Source: Phascolomyces articulosus (Eukaryota; Mucoromycota; Mucoromycetes; Mucorales; Lichtheimiaceae). Taken from it: 64,000 nucleotides of DNA. The stretch lies in NCBI GenBank assembly GCA_025677815.1, contig JAIXMP010000030.1, forward strand, positions 248,001 through 312,000, given 5' to 3'. The position numbers and the translations under genes are program-made. The notes under the pieces are model-generated. The model was not told the DNA's origin. It did no database searches and saw nothing but the letters and a program-made list of their open reading frames with translations. Each line of letters opens with the position of its first letter. Within the stretch, counting starts at the first letter, position 1. Of this stretch, positions 10,949 to 23,332 are shown in pieces.

Positions 10949-12515
10949 GGTCTTATAATTGATTATTCTTTGTCTCAAAAGTGAAAGGAAGAAGAAAGAA
11001 CACGTTACAGATTGGAAGGTTTCTTCGGAGAGTGTGCTAATTTATACAATTTCGATTCGGGAGGGGGGCTTTAACTACGTTTGAAAGAAATTTCTAAATT
11101 GGCGCCTGATGGGAGAATCAGAAACATTATTGGGCCATTATCTACTTCTTATCTGACTTGTTGCATTATAATGGTATAACAACAACAACAACAGATGACC
11201 CGTGGGATGGAATATAATACATTAGTTCCCCATGATTCGACCTTTTTAAGTTTCGCCCACATATTATACATACTATAATAATACTAAGTTTATCCGTCGT
11301 ATATTATTATATTATAAAAATCCGTTGAAATTATCCATGAGCATTATCATTACCAGTTACCACTAGTAACACGTATAATAAGAATAACTGTTATTGTTTA
11401 CACAAATTCAATAATCCTCAAAAATCTCCCACGAATATCATGTTCACTCGCAGTTAGACAACTGAATGTTATTGTTGTACACATATTTTGTTGTATCCAA
11501 ATTTATATCTATTGTGGCAGTGTTGATACTTTTAGTTGTTTTATGATATATAAAAGTACAATACACAATGTAATAATGGTAACAGTATTAATAATGCCTG
11601 ATAATAACTTAGCATTTAAAAAAATCAGATGATATGTAATAACACGTAATACTCCATCACCGGCACCTTTTTATATATTCCAGAAAAAGACATTCAGAGA
11701 CTGAAGATGCTAACCATACCCTAACCGGAGAAGGAGCTTTGGATTTATAACACCTATTGCATGTACCGGAAAAAATGTATTTCTTCCTCATTTTTTATAA
11801 TATATACCTACGGACTATTAACTACGCCTATAACCTGGTGCACCTTATTTATTTTTATCTTACCATTTAAACAATATCCGTATACAACTCAAAAGGTCAA
11901 AGATTTTCTTTTTCCCTCTTTCCCTTTCCTTTCAGATTGCCACCGACAATCTTTCTTTTTATCCAAAGGTACCTGTTGATTGAATGGTTACTGATATCTT
12001 GTAGGTTATACATTCGCTATAATATGAAAAAAGCAGAACTTTTATGAAGTCATTTGTACAGATGAGAATGCACTATAATAATACACCAATGTCTTGACCA
12101 ACTTGTCAAAAGTGCATTTTATTTTAATCACTTAAAAATTGATTCTTCACTACATTCCTGCAATAATCGATAGAAAAAAAGTAATACATATATCAAGTGA
12201 TAAAGAAGAACAATAATTGATCGAGCCTTGTTTCACACCTGGTGTAAATAAATATAACTGGATTCTCTCTCTCTATACTCTCGAGTATTCTAGCTTCAAT
12301 GCTAATTTATCAATAAAACGTTACACTCATTATATATTAATCATGAATTATTATGAGCATAATCCGTATACTTTAGGTTGATGGATGATTATTATATGCA
12401 TGCTTATAATGATTATGAATAATTGTTACGACTGTAAATAATCAAATTCAGATTTCATCCCTTTTCTCTCATCTTATTCTTTTCACGTTGATATAAAAGA
12501 GGCATACAAGAACGA
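10949..12515. other. Intergenic region without supported genes
   Basis: AT-rich sequence with scattered short frames (for example 11761-11979) that lack family resemblance. Contains an (ACA)n-like stretch near 11180. No tRNA-like box pair or transposon terminus was noticed. Confidence 0.35.
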
Positions 12516-13545
12516 TGGCCATGAAAGTGATTATCAAATATACATCGACTATTCGTTGTTGTATTTTTCTTGATGACTATGGTAATAATGGATCGTTGCT
12601 TTCTTTATCATTGCCTTTTCAATCAAACAGTATGTATGACCTTGTTTTCTCCAGAAGGCTGTAATTATTGTATCTGTCAATGTTGTTTGGAAAAGTGTAC
12701 AACGACTGTGCTTGAACGAAATCAAAAGATTAGTATTACTAATATGAAATTTATCAACTGTCCTGCGGATGGATGCGCCAAAGTTTACGTATTGATGAAA
12801 TCATTTCCAAAGCCTTGCCCTTCAGACATCGACTTGCGTTTTGGTGGCGTCAAATCCATCTTTCTACTGGTAATGATCATCGTCCATCCACTTTATCAAA
12901 ACAAGCTACTACACCACAATATTTATTTCCTCATGATCAAATGAAAAAAAATACCTAGGGAGTTTTCAAGACATTATGATCTATATCCTACAAGAAGAAA
13001 TGGGCCACCACCGCCTCCGCCTCCACCATCCTTATCTTCATCTTAGTTATCATCGTTTGTTGCTTTTAATACAGTAATGCTGGATTTTTACCTCCGTCCA
13101 CTGCTCCATCTTTTTCTAGTAGTATCAAAAATAACATTATAATAAGTAATGATATTCAAAACAACCTTCACAAGATGAGTTTTTAAAACTTGGATTGGAA
13201 AAAACCTGGACGCGATGCCCTATTTGTCGATTCTTTGTTGAATGCCATGTAAGTAGTCCTGTTTTTTGATGATCAATTATTGAAAAAAAAACCTAATTTA
13301 TTCAATAACATCTTTTTTTATAACCTAATAGAGTGGCTGCAGACATATGGTCTGCCGATGTGGAATCAAATTGTAAGTTTGATTTTTTACTACACTACAG
13401 CTGAAAAAAGGTAGATATGCGACTTATTTCATACATATTTTTTAATAATCATAGTTGTTACAATTGTGGAAAAATGGGGTGTGCTTCTAGTTGTTGTAAA
13501 AGACAAAAAAGAAATGATGTATACGCAGAACTACAAAATGCGTGA
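12516..13545 (+). pseudogene. RBR-type RING protein pseudogene
   Basis: Homologous along its whole length to the minus-strand RING gene at 20565-21598 but broken. It starts MAMKVIIKYTSTIRCCIFLDDY, where the partner has CCICLED; the third Cys, a zinc ligand, is Phe. The frame must change near 12650 to continue FSPEGCNYCICQCCLEK and again near 12790 to continue ISKALPFRHRLAFWW. A stop (TAG at 12956) and more disruptions follow. Later exons remain readable: EKTWTRCPICRFFVECH (near 13198-13250), SGCRHMVCRCGIKF (13332-13371) and CYNCGKMGCASSCC (from 13456) to TGA 13545, with intact GT-AG sites. So the third RING is preserved while the first is ruined. A recently dead duplicate is the simplest reading. 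Confidence 0.75.
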
Positions 13546-13738
13546 GCCTACTCTCCTCTTGTCTACAGAAATTAGTTATATATGATGCTGTTCATAATTG
13601 CCAAATTACCAAAAATAAAAACCTGACCTTCAAATCTTGCTGCTTAAAAAATAGTTTCACCTATTAAAAACGTGGCTTGAAACTTATTTTTGACATTCTC
13701 CTTTGCCCATTCTCCCCTTTTTTTTCATTTGTATTGTA

Positions 13739-16196
13739 ATGGGAATCTTTGGTCTGTCAGCATTTGTACATGAGCATGTTACATTAGGCGTACAACATAC
13801 ATGGTCATCCGATGCACAACAAGACAGCCACGATCACTTTATCATTGATGGCAATGCTTTTACTTATCATTATGCAATGAAAACAAACTTTAACTGGGTC
13901 CATGGAGGTATAAGATACTTTTTAACTCTCTCTCACTCTATCTCTCAAACATATTATTTGAGAATCCACAACAATTAACTGAATAAAATTGATAAATATA
14001 GGCCATTATACATTTTTCGCTGATACTATACGTCGAGATATTGCCGCATTACAGCAAGCTGGCATTCGATTAACATTTTTATTTGACGGAGCATTACCGC
14101 ATGATAAAGAATATACACGCATGAAACGTTATCGGTCCTATATTGAACGTGCTGAACTTTTGATGGCCCATCTCGATCAAATCAACGCCAATTTGAAAAC
14201 CCAAGAAAGTGGAATACAACATGCTGCTGATATGTATTTGATCCCACCATTAATGCTTGAAGTGTGCCTTCAAACGATTCGAGATTTGGGATTGAATCCT
14301 ATTGTATGTCGAGGAGAAGCCGATGGTCATGTGGTACAATTAGCAGATAAATATCAAGGCTATGTCGTTTCTAAAGATTCGGATATGCATGTTTATCCAC
14401 GGATTGGAAAAGGGTATATCCCTCTCAATACACTTTCCATCTTTAGTCAAATCAATGAAGAGGAAATCCACAGCAACAGCAACAGCAATAATGATATCAC
14501 CATCAGTTACAGTACAGTAAAAGCAACGGTCTATCATCCTCAACGATTGGCATCTCTTTTAAAATTGGAAAATGTAGAATTACTTCCTTTATTGGGTGCA
14601 ATTCTTGGTAATGATTATCTCGATCCACAACTTGTACGATACCCTATCATGGAATGGTGTTCTTCTCAAAACATGCCTGTCAAAAACAAACTTGGCTATT
14701 GGCCAAAATGTGTAGCAGAATATTTACGGGAAACCTGTGCTCTCGATGAAAAAGAAAACAATCTCCCTGATCTAGTGGCAGTGGCAGACAACCTCAAAAC
14801 CGTGATTACCAAGACACGAGAAAATAATTCAACAGCAGCAGCATTGGATGGATTAGGACAAGCATTAATTACATCCATTTATCGATACGATCCAGAAAGT
14901 GCACTCTTGAGTGGACATTCATGTCCCAAGGTACAAGAAGAAAAAGAAGAAGAGCAACAACATACATTACCGGAAAGCATTTCCGAACTCGGAAAAATGA
15001 GCCGATCGATTATTGACTGTCTGGTTACACGGACATTTTGGGCAACTCTATTTATTGAAGATTTCCAAAAAGAATCCAGTTGGATAATTAGCCGTTCCCT
15101 GCGACAGTGTCTTTATACACTCTTATTATCCAATAATACCAAACATGATGAACAAATAGTACCCTCATCCGGACAATTACCACCACCACAAGTAAAAGAA
15201 TATATTCGTGAAAAACATCATATCGCCGATATGGATATACCTGGACTTCCAATAAAAGACATTTTAGATTATGCATCAAGCAATTCGATCCAACATATAT
15301 TAAATGACGCACAAGCCTCCGACCAACTCCTTTATCACATGCATTATTCAAACGACAAAAAAGTACAAGATTTATTGACAGCTCTCGACAACCATTACCT
15401 TCAATCGTTTGTTTTATGTTTACGATATTTAATTGGAGAAAGTGCACATCAAGGAACACCTCTCAAGAACTATGATGTCGTGGGACTTTTAGTCGGTATG
15501 ATGATGGCGTCATCATCCTCTGTACTATTACCATCATCAGTATGCACAGACACTCATCAGAAGAATAATGAGAAGAAGGGGCCCAATAATAACAGCATGA
15601 AAAAGTGGTCCGAGCACAATAGAGATGGCAACACAAGACCAGCCCTGAAAAAGCAAGTGTTACATCTCACAGCACAATATCAAAGCGTGGTATTTTGTTC
15701 CCATTTATTAAGCCAGGTACTGCATTGTAATACTCCGCAGCATCTAAGGGGAAAAGCGTCCCTCGAGCATATGTACAACGGTGTCAATATGCATCATTAC
15801 CTGCAGCTTGCACGTCGTGGTGCCAATATTGGAAGTCTTCTGGGAGGACCCTCTCGTGCACACGAATTAGGCGGACTATTTTGGAAATTACATCGTGCTA
15901 CGACCTTGGGTTTAACCGATAAAATGGAACAAATCTATGATTATCGAATACCATCTACTCATGTCAATAGCAATGCATCATCAACGCAAGAGGATTGGCT
16001 TCAACCACGTAATATCAAGAAACGATCCAATAGCCACAATAATTCGAATGAAGCATCTTTTGGAAAAAATACCAAAAGATTAGCAACAACCAAGAACAAA
16101 AAGGCATCATCATCATCCAACCATAATAAAAAAGGTGGCAATAATATATTTGATGTATTAAGTTTTGGGTGTAATTTTGATGATGATGACGAATAA
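13739..16196 (+). CDS. Asteroid-type XPG/PIN-fold nuclease
   Basis: Spliced as join(13739..13907, 14002..16196), 787 residues. It starts MGIFGLSAFV, as XPG-family nucleases do. The acidic metal-binding residues expected of the fold are present: D37 (IIDGNA), D85 (LFDGA), E162 and D164 (CRGEADG), D182 and D184 (VSKDSD), so the site looks competent. The long middle and C-terminus (helical, with Gln/Ser/Asn inserts and a basic linker ending in an acidic SFGCNFDDDDE) match the animal/fungal Asteroid (ASTE1) group rather than FEN1, EXO1 or XPG, which have a helix-hairpin-helix. ASTE1 in animals is a structure-specific DNA endonuclease linked to shieldin-directed end joining; that role here is inference, but an XRCC4 gene lies 16 kb away. 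Confidence 0.85.
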
Positions 16197-16216
16197 TAAT
16201 AATAATAATAATAATA
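16190..16216. repeat. AAT trinucleotide repeat
   Basis: About nine AAT units spanning the stop codon and first 3' UTR bases of the Asteroid gene. Similar short AAT runs recur at 16290 and elsewhere. Confidence 0.85.
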
Positions 16217-17615
16217 TAGTATAATTTAATAATTGATAAGAAATCCATTTGTTGTACTAGTAATAATTCCATGCATTATTAAGATTTGTAAATAATAATA
16301 ATAATAAGAGCCATTTTTGCATAAAATACATGTTCTATTCGAATTTTCCATGTAATAATTATTCTCTCGTGTCAATTTCACTTTTTTGGGTTGTCAATGA
16401 TAATTTCACCTTGATTTTTAATTAAACAAAAGAACTTGATTCTTCTATTATATGTTATCATAATATCTAATTCTAATATCAATCAATCAATCATATTTAA
16501 TATATGAAATAACAATATATATTGTTCTATACCGAACACTTTTTTGCTCTTCCTTATAGTATAGAAAAAATTGCGCGGAAACAAATTATGTTTAGACCGG
16601 TAAGGTACTCACTATTTTATAATTATTATTCTATTAGAATTATAGGGTCATTATAAATAAAACACTTGATCTTATATAAACCTTATTAAATAATTAGTTG
16701 GTTTCAGTTATTTTTATTATTATTGCTATTATTCTATATAATCACACCTTGTTATTATTATTATATGTTGAAGTCCCCCAAAAACTCTAATCTTGGTTGT
16801 TATTTTTTTAAATGTGAATTTTACGGTTTGGAGTAGTACAAAAGGGATCATGACCAATTATTTTATTATCTTTTGTGCACGTTGACAAACTGATTGGTTG
16901 AGATAAATATCACCCTTCTTCAGTATCTACTGTTCGCCTAATTAGGAAAATAAGCTGTGTAACCGATCGTTCTTTTATTGTTGTTATTATGAATAATCCT
17001 AATAACTGGGGGGAGCAGGAATTAGAAGAATAAGAAATCATAAGGTTTATATATAATAGCGTTATTAAGTTTCAACCAACTTTTCGAACCAGATTATCAT
17101 TGCTATGGTTACGTATTTTACATTTGTTTCCGAATAATAAAAGGATTCAGTTTTCAGGGCAACTTATGTTTCTCTTTTTTTCCCCGCAATTCATCATCTA
17201 GGCAATCATCTATCAAAAATCGTTGATAAAGAAATTGCGGAGTGAAATTGGATTAATTCTGTAATTTTTGTGTATATAATGTTTATATAAAAATAAAAAT
17301 AAAAATGGCCCATGGGCCCAGGTGGTTTGTTTGGGGGGGGGAAGAAGAAGTCAATATGAAAAATGATGAGCTTATAAAAAAAAGTGTGAGCGTCCATCAT
17401 CTGTAGTATCATCTCTTACGGTTGGGTTATTTTTTTTTCTTTTGCAGTTTTTCTTGGTATTCTATTGTGACTGAATTTAAAATGACACAAATTGGTAAAG
17501 TGAGTGAATTGTGTGTAAGAAAAAAAAAAAAAAAAGAGAACCTTGCCTCGTCCCGTTTAGTCGATGCCTTTCTTTCTTTTTATATCTCAAGTTTTGAATC
17601 TCTTGTATTACGAGG
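16217..17615. other. Intergenic, upstream of the HSF gene
   Basis: AT-rich with several AAT/TTA runs. A G-rich island (ATGGGCCCAGG followed by nine G at about 17333) and a pyrimidine-rich tract at 17410-17460 lie in the probable promoter of the HSF-type gene. No gene supported. Confidence 0.4.
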
Positions 17616-19438
17616 ATGGATCACCTTCATCGAAGATCATCCTCCAATCCAACAACAACTTTCTCATTACTTGAAACACCTCCTGTCTCAGTACGTTCTT
17701 CCATTTCGAACATGTCAGTCGCAACCACAGCTGCTGCTGCAGTAGCGACTCAACAACAAACAATGTCGACATTTGGTCAACATCAATTGACGGTTCAACA
17801 ACCACCTCCACCACCACCCCCAGCAACAGCTCAAAAGCCAGCACATGCAAATACTTTTGTTCATAAACTCTATAAGTAATTATCTTTTCAATTTTTTCAG
17901 CAAGTTAGAAAATCAATCATCAAAAAAAAAAAAAAACGCGTAGTCCAATTGGAACAATGTTGATATGATCGATGGATCACGATATAGGATCTATAAATAT
18001 TAATGATTGATATATTATTATTATTGTTATTAGCATGGTAGTGGATAGTCAATATCAACATTTAATTGCTTGGAATTATACTGGTTCATCATTTATTGTA
18101 TGTAATATTATGGAATTTTCTCGTGATGTATTACCAAAGCATTTCAAGCATAATAATTTTTCAAGTTTTGTTCGACAATTGAATATGTAAGTTTATTCCC
18201 AAACAAAAATTATATATATATATATATATGAGGGATGGGGAGTCATGATGATGGCATCTTTTGGATAAATATGAGTATGAACAAATAGCTTAACTCTCGA
18301 TAGGTACGGTTTTCATAAAGTGAATAAATCACCTCGAGGTCATCGTACATTGGCAGAAAATCAAATTTGGGAATTTTCACATCCAAAGTTTTTACGAAAC
18401 AGAGCTGATCTACTCGATGATATTAAACGAAAGGCCATGGAAAGTTCCGATACGGCACGACGAGAAACGGGTGATTTACATGCCCATATGGCCATGATGC
18501 AAGTAGCACAAAGTGACATGATGCAACAAATTGGTCATTTATTTGAAAATATCAATCAACTTGTCAAAGAATTACAAGAAACGCGTCGTAAACAAGCAAA
18601 TCAACAACAATTAATGAAAAATATGGCAAATTATATTTCTCAACATAATGGTGGTAAGTAATAGTATCCATTCACAATGGTAGATGTTTATTTTGCATGA
18701 GGAGAACAAGCAGTTATTTACCCATTGTTCACTTACTTAGGTCAATTACCATCTGAACTCAATATCGATCAATTCGACTTGGGTACACCTACAACCAATG
18801 CAACAGCAAATACTACAACAGGAACAGCACCAGTAAAACAAGAAAGACCTCCTTCTATTTTTATTACATCACCAGATCCATCAGCAACAAATGCATCTCA
18901 TTCAGGGAGTGGAAGTGATTTAATCAGTGAAGTATTTGGTACATCACGTAGTCCATTATCTGTACAAACTCATAACTTACATCATCATCAACAACAACAA
19001 ACACAACATCAACAAACCAGACCCGATTTAGCGCCACCTATTACGAGTCGAGCACCTACGATGTCATCTTTAGGCCCTTTTGGAAATCATTTACCGCCCA
19101 GTCCCAGCCCTAGTAGTTTAATATCTGATGATGAATCAAGTTCGTTGTATTCACCCCATTCCCCTCATACGCCTCACCATCAACAACAACAACAACAGCA
19201 ACAACAACACCATCATCATCATCAACATGCACAACATCATCAAACAAGTCAAGCACAACATCACGCAGGAACAAATGCTCATCACCATCAACAACAGCAA
19301 CAACATCATCATCATAATAGTAATACCAATCGACTTTCTGATGCACTCGACCCACCCACTCCACAGCCAACAAATCAAGAACAATCCAATGCACCATTTG
19401 CATTTGTAAATCCACTTGATCCACTTTCTCATCGATAA
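17616..19438 (+). CDS. HSF-type heat-shock transcription factor
   Basis: Spliced as join(17616..17875, 18034..18186, 18304..18653, 18741..19438), 486 residues, all junctions in frame. A Ser/Thr/Gln/Pro-rich leader (1-78) precedes the HSF winged-helix DNA-binding domain (about 79-187: [52 protein letters not shown]). The recognition helix [12 protein letters not shown] is intact. A coiled coil follows (about 195-252: [20 protein letters not shown]), equivalent to the HR-A/B trimerisation region, then an activation-type tail with long mixed Gln/His runs. It should bind nGAAn repeats and drive stress genes; whether it is the main Hsf1 or a paralogue cannot be told, and there is no receiver domain, so it is not Skn7. 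An introns-in-DBD pattern splits LNM/YGF. Confidence 0.95.
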
Positions 19439-20564
19439 AACTACATCATCCCATATCTTTTTGATTTATATATCAATCCATTACTTTCACCTCAGTGTTT
19501 TCTTTTTCTTCTTTATCAAACATATATAACAATCTCATTGATTTTTTTTCTGCTTGCTGGTTGTCGAGCAAAAAAAAATAACAATTGAACGTTATACATA
19601 GCAACAAAATAGATGGCGTTGTCTCACTACTACTACTATATTATTACTACTACTTCTCGTACACTTTGTTTCCCCTTTCAACTTCTTTTCTTTTCCTTTT
19701 TCGGTATTCTATATGGTTTCATCACTCTCTTCTATATTTCTTTTTTTACACCCCCTCACGAATTCATTCATCTCTTATTATATTATTATTGTTTCGCATG
19801 ATTTTTCTCACACAAGTCTTTTTATTTTTCAGATCGCACCAAAAAAAATCTCACCTCTTCTTCTCCGGCGCACCTAAACACCTACTTCTTTTACACCACC
19901 CATTTATGTTTTTTTTTCTTCTTATAAGGATCGAGGATGACGTTTTATTCTCTCTTCTTTTTTTTTTTTTGCTTTCTTTCTTTCTTGTAGCTTTTTTTTA
20001 TATCTCAGAGAGAAAACGAACAGTCCCGTTTTCTCTGTGTAATATATCATTATAAATATATAAATATGTATGAATATATAAGATTTTACTATATTATAGA
20101 ACTTTTTTTAAAAAAAGAATCCTATGTTTGGCATTTCATACCAAAAGAAGAAAAATTGGTTGTTGTAATGATAACGATGATGATTTGTTTCATAGATAGG
20201 GGAGGGTTTTTTTTGACAAGTATTATATATATATATACGTATATATACACATTTTTACTTTTATGTGCAATACATTCATAAATGTATATAAATACGTTCA
20301 TTATTTTCTGTAAGAACGTCAGGATTTTCTATAAGAATTGTTTATTAGTACGTAGGGGGGTTTTTTTTCAAAGATTTCCAGAAAAACCAAGAAACAAAAG
20401 AAGACTTAAGGTGGATACAATTATAGAAAGTCAATGATAATAAGGACCCTTAATAATCTTCACATTGATAACTGATATCCACGTTGAAACATATATTAAT
20501 ATAATACATATATACGCATTTTATTATTTATATATACAAGAATCAGTATTTTTAGACAACATTA
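19439..20564. other. 3' flank of HSF gene: long polypyrimidine tract
   Basis: From about 19440 to 20030 the plus strand is overwhelmingly C and T with long TTCT/CTTT runs. The 156-codon frame over it encodes only Phe/Leu/Ser/Tyr-rich low complexity and is not considered a gene. A T7A7 junction lies at 20103-20116. Confidence 0.5.
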
Positions 20565-21598
20565 TTACAATAACAATTTCTGCATCTCCTCACGTAAATT
20601 TTCTCGGTTTCGATTACAGATGTTTTTATCTGCACCACACTTTGATCCACAACGATAGCAACTAATAATAATATAAATACAAATCAAGTTGATGGTTAGC
20701 GCAAAGAAGAAAAAAGAAGAATAAATAGTATATATACTTACAAAGTAGCACCACAAGGACAAGACATATGATTACAACCTCGCTACATATACGTATATAT
20801 ATGATATTTAAAACATAAAAAAATGTTAAGAGAATAAAAATGATGGATATATAGAAAGATGACCATTTACATCAATAAAAAAAAAATAAACCTTACCGTG
20901 CGTTGTACAAGATATTTACACTGTGGACAACGAGTCCAATTGTTCTTTAATGCCATCTTTACAATTTTATCTGTTGCTTTCTTATTGTTATAATTCAGTT
21001 TTTGACCATCTTCAAAAAACAATGCAGAAGAAGGAGAAGCTGCCGCAGTGGCGGCTATAGCTGCTACTGTTGCTGAAGAAGACGTTCGTTTCTTCATTTT
21101 AATATTGAAACGACGCTTTTGTTGTTGTTGTCGTTCTTGCTCTAGTTGTTGTTGTCGAAGTTCCTCTTCTAGGGATGCTTTTTCCAAATTTTGTTGTAAT
21201 ATATGTATCTTATTATGGAACCAAAATAACATGCGTTGTCGTAGTGGTAAAGCAAATGCTATTAATTCTTCCAATAGATAGGTTTGTGTGCATTCAGGTT
21301 CTGGGCATTGGACAAACATCAAATTAGTCATCCCATCTTCGTTGCCTTGTTTCAAGGATGCGAGAGTATATTTCTCCATGCAAGGTTGACAAATATGATG
21401 ATTACAATTTTCTGGTGCAAACAAGATAGGACTTGGAGGTGGTGGTTGTGTTTCTGTTTCTGTTGCTTGTGTTGCGTATTGATTAGGTAGGATGTTTCCA
21501 TTATTGTCATTGAAAAATAAGGATGTATCATAATAATCCTCTAGACAAATACAACATCGGATAATTTTCTGATACTTTTTAACTACCTTGATAACCAT
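20565..21598 (-). CDS. RBR-type (RING-IBR-RING-like) zinc-finger protein
   Basis: Spliced as complement(join(20565..20661, 20742..20782, 20897..21598)), 279 residues, in frame. The first RING begins at residue 15 (RCCICLEDYYDT), continues through NCNHHICQPCMEKY and CPEPECTQTYLLEE. A Gln/Arg-rich helical linker (QQQLEQERQQQQKRR) with a basic nuclear-type patch follows. The end has WTRCPQCKYLVQRT and then RGCNHMSCPCGATFCYRCG, the classic signature seen in the IBR/second RING of ariadne-class E3 ubiquitin ligases. At 279 residues it is shorter than ariadne proteins, so a compact two-module form. Predicted E3 ligase; substrate unknown. A frameshifted paralogue lies at 12516-13545. Confidence 0.85.
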
Positions 21599-23179
21599 GA
21601 TTTGCTTGTTTTATATGGATTTCTTTTTTATTTAGTAGAAATAAAGGAAAGAAGAGAATGGATAATTAATGTCAAATTTTATTTTTATTTTATATATGAA
21701 GATACGGTTATATGCGCATAGTGCTGGCTTCTATGCGTATGTATATAAAGATGATGAACATGGCTACGCATTTTTTATTAACCTCTAAGGGAACCCCAGT
21801 AGTGCGCCACAAGCATAATTTAAAGTAATAGTATATTGATTATCATTGTTATTGCTACGCGCCGTCATTTAATACTATATAGGTACTTAAAGCATAAGTG
21901 AATGCTATTAACTCAACGGGCTGATATCAATACTATCCCAATAATCTGGTAATGCATTATGAACTTTAATAAAGCATGATAAATCGTGTGTCACAAATAA
22001 AAGTTTAAATTTAGCCAACAGTATCATATTTTTTCTATAAACGATTTGCATGATTCTTCCTTTCATCATTTATAATCCAGTATTATTTTCAAATGATCCT
22101 TTAGAATAAGAAGTAAGTAATAATTGATTATTCAGTGGTGGGTACTACTACATTACCAGTGTTATATTGCGTTGATCTGTTTACAAAAGACGCCAATTGA
22201 AAACGTGATGGTTTTTAATATTTACATCTGGTACCCAAAAGCAACCAGGTGATAAAAACGAAAGGCTGGTGTTGATGCGTAAAAACTATATAAAAGAGAA
22301 AAATCTTTTCGAATCTTTTCATAAGTAATGTTACTCAAAGCTTCATCATATACCGTCTAAATTGTTTTTAGAATTTGTTGTATGTCTTAGTACACATCAA
22401 CGTTACTGCGAAAAGAAAACACACCATGTGTTGTAAAGTGTTATGGGTAGGATAAAAGTACTTCATTGGATGGCGCATCAAAAAAAAAATTAATAACCAG
22501 AACAACCATCGTTCGGCGCAGTTTACTACTGGTGGTTGTTCCCAGGGCAGCTAACTAACCGCTACGCAGGTAATTTTTCCAAATATAGAATAATAATAAT
22601 TACCTCCACTTTCTGTATACGTGGGAATCCTTATACTTATTATAAATAATACGAATGCTCTCTGTTACATTATCGTTGTTATATATGCCACCCTCAGAAT
22701 AAATATCATTGTAAGTTGAACCTGTTATGGATATCCTCTTTGTTTTTTGGTTCCATGAATTGAACAAATAAACATAGATGATAACCATAATATCCGCTAC
22801 GTGTTGTCATAGTAAGTTATCATCATCGACATCTTCAGGAGAGACGTAGATATTTTTATTATTATTATTACTGTGTCAGCATTCATGCACTAGCTGTTTG
22901 TAAGCATAAGTAGGTACCTGTAACCCGTAGAGTTTTCTGGTGTCATTGTGATTTTGAAAGGTTACAATTGTGCTTTTAATAAAATTCTTTCCATCAGCAC
23001 CAGTTTGTGATAGCAAAAATTCACATTTTTTGAATTGTTGAATAATAATACTAATTCAGAAAAACAACTTACATCCAATTCAACTCAAGAAAACAACTAA
23101 TTAATTTCCCATTATCTACTCCTCCCCACATCTATAATTTCCCCTTTTCTTCTACATTTCTATCATGCCCTGATTATCT

Positions 23180-23332
23180 ACTCTAGCTTTAGCCTTTCCT
23201 CCTGGGGGGTGGGTTTCAGCTGATGCCATATAATATTTTATTCATACATAATTCTACCATAGAGTACCTCAAGGAAGCGACCATATGCCTATAGGCGCAC
23301 GTCAATTCAGTCTTCCATTTTAATAAATAAAA
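23180..23332 (-). repeat. Dispersed repeat, copy 1
   Basis: Read on the minus strand, this segment aligns over about 155 bp with 50778-50940 on the plus strand, at roughly 80 percent identity by eye. Shared landmarks are ATTTATTAAAATG, GGAAGACTGAA, GCGCCTATA, AGGCATATGGTCGCTTCCTTG, GGCATCA and CTGAAA, and GCTAGAGT at the end. It lies in the gene-poor interval with no frame beside it. Confidence 0.8.

Noticed and set aside
19585..20055. 156-codon open frame after the HSF gene
   Set aside because: It lies over a polypyrimidine tract, so Phe, Leu and Ser are forced by composition; no domain, no intron logic.
22500..22541. 9-bp inverted repeat as a transposon end or terminator
   Set aside because: Stem is short with a 24-base loop and has no flanking duplication or gene.
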